Source: REEB52 sp964626905 (lineage in GTDB: Bacteria; Chlamydiota; Chlamydiia; Chlamydiales; SM23-39). Taken from it: a DNA stretch of 64,000 nt. Made by a program: the position numbers and the translations under genes. Where the stretch lies: NCBI GenBank assembly GCA_964626905.1, contig CAZVHA010000002.1, positions 124,001 to 188,000 of the forward strand, read 5' to 3'. This document shows positions 59,473-64,000 of this stretch, piece by piece (the first letter of the stretch is position 1; every line of letters begins with the position of its first letter). Below the pieces are notes generated by a model. That model made no database searches and was not told where the DNA came from. It saw only the letters and a program-made list of their open reading frames with translations.

Positions 59473-60660
59473 ATGAGTTTTTTTTCCATGGATACGAGCA
59501 GTTTAAAAATCCTTCTCCAATCGAACTACCTATTCCAGGGACTAAACGATGAACAGCTTTCAGAAGTTCTCTTAATTTCGAACATTGCCCACATTCCGAA
59601 GGGCGAATTTGTTCTTAGAGAGGGGGAGGTAGATGACAAAATCTATCTTTTACTTGAGGGGGAAGTGGAAGTTTTGAAAAATGAGGAGGGGACAGAGGTA
59701 CAGACCAGGCTAGCGATATTAAAGGCGGGAGAATTGATTGGTGAAATGGCTTTTATCCATTCGGCGCCCCGTTCTGCATCGGTTAGGGTACTTAAAAACG
59801 CCCAATTTCTCTTTTTCTCTGTTGCAAAACTTTCTCAAATGGCCTCTCAAGAAAAGGCGTTTGATCAAATCTCAAAAAACATCTCGAAAAAATTGACAGA
59901 GCGGTTGCGCAAGACAAATGAAGTGACTGTGAGGGCTTTAACGGAGCAATTGAAAGTTGCAAAAGTTCAAATTATATCGGGCCAATTTCTTTTCCACATC
60001 TTGATTTTTTTCTCTGCCTGGGTCTTTCTTTTGAGCCTTCTTGTGAAGAGGATCTTGACTGAATCGAGCAATACTTTTATTTCTGCTTTGGCAGTTCTCA
60101 TAATAGCTGCGATTTGCGTCTATTATGTGATTCGGAGTCCTTTTTCCCCTGAATTCTTTGGATTAACACTAAAGCGGTGGAAGAAAAATCTTTTCGAGGC
60201 TTTTCTTTGGTCTATCCCCTTCCTTCTCATTGTAACGGGGATGAAGTGGTTTGCGATTCGGTACACCCACATTTACGAGACGGATTCTCTATTTGAGTTT
60301 TCTTTTGTCCACCCTGGTTCTGCTTTGTCACCTCAGCTGCAAATTGCTTTTAGCATCATCTATCTCATTTTTGTCCCTTTGCAAGAACTGTCTGTGAGGG
60401 GGACAATTCAGAGTGCTTTGAAGGCTGTTATTTCTGGAAAACACACCACTTTTTCTTCAATTATTTTATCGAACTTAGTTTTTGCTTCGGTGCATGCTCA
60501 CTATTCGCCTGCGTTTTCTCTTATTGCCTTTTTGGTTGGGATTTTTTGGGGAATTTTATATGCCCATCAAAAGTCAATTGTCGGCCCGATTTTATCTCAT
60601 TTTCTCATTGGGGCCTATGCATTAGTCTTCCTAGATTTGACGAAATTTTTCTCAACTTAG
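59473..60660 (+). CDS. Cyclic-nucleotide-binding domain fused to CPBP (CAAX-like) membrane protein
   Basis: 395 residues. Residues about 20-140 form a CNMP-binding/CRP-like barrel (KIYLLLEGEVEVLKNEEG; LKAGELIGEMAFIHSAPRSA, the phosphate-binding cassette GEMAFxxxxPRSAS). A helical linker (SKKLTERLRKTNEVTVRALT) precedes about eight membrane helices with the CPBP pattern: PLQELSVRG, then FASVHAHYS and LSHFLIGAYAL. Motif 1 reads QExxxRG instead of EExxxRG, so proteolytic activity is uncertain. A membrane protease or transporter tuned by a nucleotide is suggested. It is 7 bp after the ComF-like gene. Confidence 0.75.
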   Translation: MSFFSMDTSSLKILLQSNYLFQGLNDEQLSEVLLISNIAHIPKGEFVLREGEVDDKIYLLLEGEVEVLKNEEGTEVQTRLAILKAGELIGEMAFIHSAPRSASVRVLKNAQFLFFSVAKLSQMASQEKAFDQISKNISKKLTERLRKTNEVTVRALTEQLKVAKVQIISGQFLFHILIFFSAWVFLLSLLVKRILTESSNTFISALAVLIIAAICVYYVIRSPFSPEFFGLTLKRWKKNLFEAFLWSIPFLLIVTGMKWFAIRYTHIYETDSLFEFSFVHPGSALSPQLQIAFSIIYLIFVPLQELSVRGTIQSALKAVISGKHTTFSSIILSNLVFASVHAHYSPAFSLIAFLVGIFWGILYAHQKSIVGPILSHFLIGAYALVFLDLTKFFST

Positions 60661-60708
60661 TTGGAAAATTATTTTGCAATTTCTACCGACACACTCTAAA
60701 CTCTGGGG

Positions 60709-61653
60709 ATGATGTGGATTGGATTTTTGGCGGCTTTCGTTTTGCTCGCTTACCTGTTTAGGGGGTTGAAAATTGTCCCTGAACAGCAGGTGTGGGTTGT
60801 GCAGCGCTTTGGCAAATTTTCAAAGCAACTCGAAGCGGGGCTCAATTGGATTGCGCCCTTCATCGATGAGATCGCGAACAGGGTGTTTTTGAAAGAAGAG
60901 GCGATCGATGTCCCCGAACAAACCGCCATCACGCAAGACAACGTGAGTGTCATTCTCGACGGCATTGTCTATATCAAAGTATCCGACCCCGTCGCCGCCT
61001 CTTATGGCGTTAAAAATCCGATTCAAGCCCTCACCCAACTCGTCCAAACGACCATGCGCTCAGAAATTGGGAAAATTCCCCTCGATAAAACCTTTGAGGA
61101 GAGAGAATTGCTCAATGCGAAAATCGTCGAGGCGATCAATGAGGCGGCGTTCACTTGGGGCGTTCGGTGTTTGCGATATGAGATCAAAGACATCAAAATG
61201 CCGGAAGATATTCGCAAGGCGATGGAATTGCAGATGACGGCAGAGAGACAAAAAAGAGCCCGTATTCTCGAATCAGAAGGGATGCGCCAATCTCAGATCA
61301 ATGCCTCAGAAGGGCATAGACAAGCCCAAATCAATGAGTCTGAAGCTGCCCAAATCGATCGGGTCAACCGGGCACAAGGGGAGGCCTCAGCAATTGTCGC
61401 ATTGTCCCAAGCAACCGCGGAAGGAATTGAACGGATTGCTGAAGCACTCCAAACGACCGGAGGAGATCGGGCCGCTTCCTTGCAGATTGCAGAAAAATAT
61501 ATCGAGGCATTTAGACAACTAGCTAAGGAGACAAATACCATTGTTCTCCCGGCAAACCTGCAACACCCAAGTTCCATGGTTGTCGAGGCGATGAGCCTGT
61601 ATGACGCTTTGAAAAAAAGGCCAGCTTCCTATCCACTGGCAGTGGAAAAATAG
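60709..61653 (+). CDS. SPFH/Band-7 protein, paraslipin type
   Basis: 314 residues. One N-terminal membrane hairpin (WIGFLAAFVLLAYLFRGLKI), then the SPFH domain (PEQQVWVVQRFGKFSKQLEA; VSVILDGIVYIKVSDPVAAS; LRYEIKDIKMPEDIRKAME) and a long charged coiled coil (SEGMRQSQINASEGHRQAQI). Paraslipins form large oligomers on membranes and control proteases or microdomains. There is no NfeD gene next to it. It follows the CPBP gene by 48 bp, which may be functionally related since SPFH proteins often regulate membrane proteases. Confidence 0.9.
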   Translation: MMWIGFLAAFVLLAYLFRGLKIVPEQQVWVVQRFGKFSKQLEAGLNWIAPFIDEIANRVFLKEEAIDVPEQTAITQDNVSVILDGIVYIKVSDPVAASYGVKNPIQALTQLVQTTMRSEIGKIPLDKTFEERELLNAKIVEAINEAAFTWGVRCLRYEIKDIKMPEDIRKAMELQMTAERQKRARILESEGMRQSQINASEGHRQAQINESEAAQIDRVNRAQGEASAIVALSQATAEGIERIAEALQTTGGDRAASLQIAEKYIEAFRQLAKETNTIVLPANLQHPSSMVVEAMSLYDALKKRPASYPLAVEK

Positions 61654-61672
61654 GGGGGAAAAGAATCCCCCC
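61645..61672 (-). terminator. Intrinsic terminator of the 61692 gene
   Basis: On the minus strand a six-pair GGGGGG/CCCCCC stem with an 8-nt loop is followed by TATTTTT. It is 20 bp beyond the stop of the beta-barrel-like gene and overlaps the end of the convergent SPFH gene. Confidence 0.6.
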
Positions 61673-61691
61673 ATTGACATTGGAGTCTCTC

Positions 61692-62309
61692 TTAGAAACC
61701 AGCGCCGACAGAAATTTCAGCAAATGGCTTTGGGAATGCTCCCTCTTTCACTGCTGCAATCGCCGGTTGGCTCACGTCGAGTTGCACGAAACTGCGCAAA
61801 GATCCCATCCGGTTAAGCTCATAGCCCAACGCAATGTTCGGGATTAGCCCCATAAACTTCTCTTCGGTGCTGTCGACCCGTCTTGTCTCAACAACGCCCC
61901 AAGCAACTCCAGCGCCTGCATAGAGACTGTTACTGCTTTGCGCATTTGTATAATAGAGATAGTTGACTTTAGGCACCGTATAGTGAAAAGTCTCCTCTCT
62001 CCCCTCATCCAAAATCGCTTTTCTTCGGTTAAAACCAGCAGAAAAGTCGATCGCAGACGAGCCCGCATTGAGCCTGTATCCAAGACCAAAGCCCGGAAGT
62101 ACTTTTACGTCCCCGTTGTTGAGCTCTGTGTCCGATACTCCCATCCTCAAATATCCAAACGATTTGCTTTGGATCTTTTCATCAATAGAAGAGAGTTTTG
62201 ATAGCCCTTCTCGTTGTGCAAATGTCGGCAGCATTTCAGTTCTCGCCTCTTGAGCAAAACCAAATGCAGTAGCAAGTGTTAAAAATGTGGTTGCAAATTT
62301 CTTCTTCAT
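61692..62309 (-). CDS. Secreted outer-membrane beta-barrel-like protein
   Basis: 205 residues from the ATG at 62309, with TGGAGG 6 bp before it; a start four codons earlier is less likely. MKKKFATTFLTLATAFGFAQ is a signal peptide, cut after FGFAQEA or nearby. The mature protein has alternating strands with aromatic residues (GYLRMGVSDTELNNG, GFGLGYRLNAGSSAIDFSAG, IALGYELNRM) and ends in a C-terminal F (ISVGAGF), the usual Bam signal. It is like small OmpA/OmpW-type barrels of eight strands. No peptidoglycan-binding domain. Confidence 0.7.
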   Translation of the reverse strand: MKKKFATTFLTLATAFGFAQEARTEMLPTFAQREGLSKLSSIDEKIQSKSFGYLRMGVSDTELNNGDVKVLPGFGLGYRLNAGSSAIDFSAGFNRRKAILDEGREETFHYTVPKVNYLYYTNAQSSNSLYAGAGVAWGVVETRRVDSTEEKFMGLIPNIALGYELNRMGSLRSFVQLDVSQPAIAAVKEGAFPKPFAEISVGAGF

Positions 62310-62366
62310 AATAACCTCCATTGAAAAAGAAACTCAATTATCGAATTGACGGGTAATTAAATCAAC

Positions 62367-63704
62367 TCAAATAGTTTCTATATTTTTTCTAACCATTTGA
62401 ACTTGGCGTCGGAGCATTTCATTGATTTGGATCTGATCGGTGATTTTTTTCCATGCGTGGAGGAGGGTGGAGTGGGTTTTTCCTCCGAAGGAGGAGGCGA
62501 TTTTCATGAGGGAGTCGTCGATCATTTCTTTGGCGAGGTACATGGCGACTTGTCTTGCGAGGGCGATCTCTTTATGGCGGGATTCTCCCTTGATTTCGGA
62601 GATGCGCACTTCGAAGACGGCGGCGACACTTTTTAAGATCTCTTCGACGGAGATTTTTTTACCTGGGGAGTTATGTTGGAACAGTTCGGACAAGATTTTT
62701 TCGACCACTTCTTCATTGAGGCTTTCGGACATGAGTTTGGAGTGGGCGCAGAGGCGGTTGATGGCCCCTTCGATTTGGCGGACGTTGTTATAGATGTGCT
62801 CTGCGATGAAGAAGGCGATTTGGTTGGGGATATTGAGGCCGCGCCTTTCTGATTTATGTTTGATGATGGCAACCCTTGTTTCGAGGTCGGGGACGCCCAT
62901 GTGGGCGACGAGGCCCCATTCGAGGCGGGCGACCATCCTTTCGGAGAGTTTGAGGTGGGCTGGGGGCTTATCGCTCGTGATGACGATCTGTTTATTTTGG
63001 TTGAGGAGGGTTTCAAAGGTATTGCAAAACTCCTCTTCAAAGCCGAGCCGATTTTGCAAAAACTGGATATCGTCGACGAGGAGGAGATCGAGTGTGCGGT
63101 AAAAGCGCTTCATTTTATCGATGGATTTGGCTTTTAAATGATCGACGATGTCGTTGACGAAAGCCTCCGTTGTGATTGCCTGGACTCTCAATTTTTTGTG
63201 ATGCTCTTTGACGTAGTGGCCAATGCTGTGGAGGAGGTGTGTTTTTCCGAGGCCGACGCCGCCGTGAATGAAGAGGGGATTGTATGATTTTCCTGGCCTG
63301 CTCGCGATTCCGAAGGCGGCCGATTTGACAAATTGGTTGGAGGGGCCCTCGATGAAGTTGTCGAAAGTGTAGAGGGGGTTGAGGCAAAGTTCATTAGAGG
63401 GGGGTTCTTCCAAAATCTCTTGGGGTGGGGCTGAAGTTGGCGCCAATTTTTCTGCCTTAATGAGAAATTGAATGGCCGGCTCTCCGGAGGGAAAGAGGGG
63501 TAAAAAATTGCAGAGCACCTCTTTAAAATTGTCTAAGAGATAGTCTTGGACGTAGACGTTGGGTACTTCCAAAACAATCTTTTCGGGTGCCGCTTCGATG
63601 AGTTGGATGGGGGCAATCCAGTTCTGAAATTCGGCAGTGGAGCAGCGCGATCCGACGAATTCGATGAACTGGACCCAGCCGTTTTTCACTTCACAATCAA
63701 GCAT
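62367..63704 (-). CDS. dnaA: Chromosomal replication initiator DnaA
   Basis: 445 residues. Domain I at the start (AEFQNWIAPIQLIEAAPEKI), a short linker, the AAA+ domain III with Walker A GGVGLGKTHLLHSIG (about 142-156), Walker B LLLVDDIQFLQ, and domain IV with the DNA-binding signature GGKTHSTLLHAWKKI, in which the usual R/DH-TT(V/I)-LHA reads THSTLLHA. Chlamydiae have two DnaA genes; this one has the surroundings of the second copy. I saw no DnaA-box cluster in the 105 bp upstream. Confidence 0.93.
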   Translation of the reverse strand: MLDCEVKNGWVQFIEFVGSRCSTAEFQNWIAPIQLIEAAPEKIVLEVPNVYVQDYLLDNFKEVLCNFLPLFPSGEPAIQFLIKAEKLAPTSAPPQEILEEPPSNELCLNPLYTFDNFIEGPSNQFVKSAAFGIASRPGKSYNPLFIHGGVGLGKTHLLHSIGHYVKEHHKKLRVQAITTEAFVNDIVDHLKAKSIDKMKRFYRTLDLLLVDDIQFLQNRLGFEEEFCNTFETLLNQNKQIVITSDKPPAHLKLSERMVARLEWGLVAHMGVPDLETRVAIIKHKSERRGLNIPNQIAFFIAEHIYNNVRQIEGAINRLCAHSKLMSESLNEEVVEKILSELFQHNSPGKKISVEEILKSVAAVFEVRISEIKGESRHKEIALARQVAMYLAKEMIDDSLMKIASSFGGKTHSTLLHAWKKITDQIQINEMLRRQVQMVRKNIETI

Positions 63705-63809
63705 GTCATGAATCTAACAAGGAAAAGGGGATGGGTGCAAGGGAAAATAGCAAATGTCCCAGGGCGATTGTGAACCCGCTAGACAAAAATAAGACATAGG
63801 AGCGACTTT

Positions 63810-64000
63810 TTAGCCTTTCTCCCATTCTTTATTTATGATTGTCTGAATCTGCAAATAGAGTTCATTGCCACACTGATTTAAAGCTTGTCCAAAGGCAGTA
63901 TCCGTCGGTTGATTGGCAAGGTTAACTAAAGTGGATCCTTGATCCATTGGTAGATCTGTTGGGGTGTTTAATATGTCACTTAGCATTTGACTATATGGAT
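63810..64000 (-). CDS. C-terminal end of an unknown gene running off the window
   Basis: Open on the minus strand from the window edge to the TAA at 63810, 62 codons; the last residues are NQCGNELYLQIQTIINKEW then EKG. No family recognised. Acidic-neutral, helical. It lies 105 bp upstream of dnaA on the same strand. Confidence 0.45.
   Translation of the reverse strand, partial: PYSQMLSDILNTPTDLPMDQGSTLVNLANQPTDTAFGQALNQCGNELYLQIQTIINKEWEKG

Noticed and set aside
63705..63809. Replication origin upstream of dnaA
   Set aside because: No TTATCCACA-type boxes or AT-rich unwinding cluster were seen; chlamydiae have two dnaA genes, so location alone is not evidence.
1..64000. rRNA or tRNA genes
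   Set aside because: No rRNA segments or cloverleaf with a recognisable T-loop was seen on either strand by eye; a tRNAscan run would be decisive.

Overview
The window comes from a member of the Chlamydiota, most likely an environmental (amoeba- or arthropod-associated) lineage rather than the genus Chlamydia. The evidence is gene content and order. As I recall them from Chlamydia genomes, the blocks efp-amn, alaS/mfd, tkt, hemE-hemN-hemG, rnc-radA-hemC, sod-accD-dut-ptsN-ptsN, clpC, lplA, gcsH and a dnaA copy all recur, as does LL-diaminopimelate aminotransferase. The conserved blocks are broken up by lineage-specific, AT-richer accessory islands with mobile elements and eukaryote-like or effector-like genes. 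The species cannot be named from sequence alone. GC looks mid-40s percent by eye.

Layout. 1-4,835: end of an NAD synthetase gene, a candidate inclusion-membrane-type protein, an IS607-family element (serine recombinase TnpA plus TnpB) and two chlamydia-type hypotheticals. 4,925-17,160: housekeeping genes (EF-P and its lysine ligase, AMP nucleosidase, DnaG, a GT61 glycosyltransferase, a pseudokinase, Mfd, AlaRS). 17,242-22,850: accessory island with a 194-bp MITE bearing a 9-bp target duplication, a roughly 170-bp near-perfect palindrome next to it, a pair of paralogous unknown genes with the same promoter layout, a large repeat protein with a YopJ-like acetyltransferase triad, and decayed gene pieces. 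22,884-28,956: transketolase and hemE-hemN-hemG, with a GxxExxY cassette bounded by inverted repeats lodged between hemN and hemG. 29,019-36,769: second island (three-CCCH-zinc-finger protein, several unknowns, an active-looking kinase, a glycosyltransferase-like protein, an AAA/DUF4143 ATPase, a MATE transporter). 36,825-64,000: dapL, rnc-radA-hemC, a HemD-superoxide dismutase fused frame, accD, dut, two PtsN-type proteins, a 943-residue membrane protein, ClpC, LplA, an archaeal-type ProRS, envelope-related unknowns, GcsH, an AsmA-like giant, a ComF-like protein, a cNMP/CPBP fusion, an SPFH protein, a beta-barrel-like protein and DnaA.

How the genes fit together. Six haem-pathway activities are present (HemC, HemD, HemE, HemN, HemG, in two clusters), but HemC lacks its cofactor domain and HemD runs in frame into superoxide dismutase. 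LplA and GcsH form a lipoyl pair with no other glycine-cleavage genes in view. EF-P sits with EpmA. No rRNA, tRNA or CRISPR array was seen. The strongest candidates for undescribed biology are the CCCH-finger protein, the YopJ-like repeat protein, the HemD-SOD frame with truncated HemC, the TnpB with a relocated catalytic glutamate, and the nested small elements at 17.2-17.6 kb.
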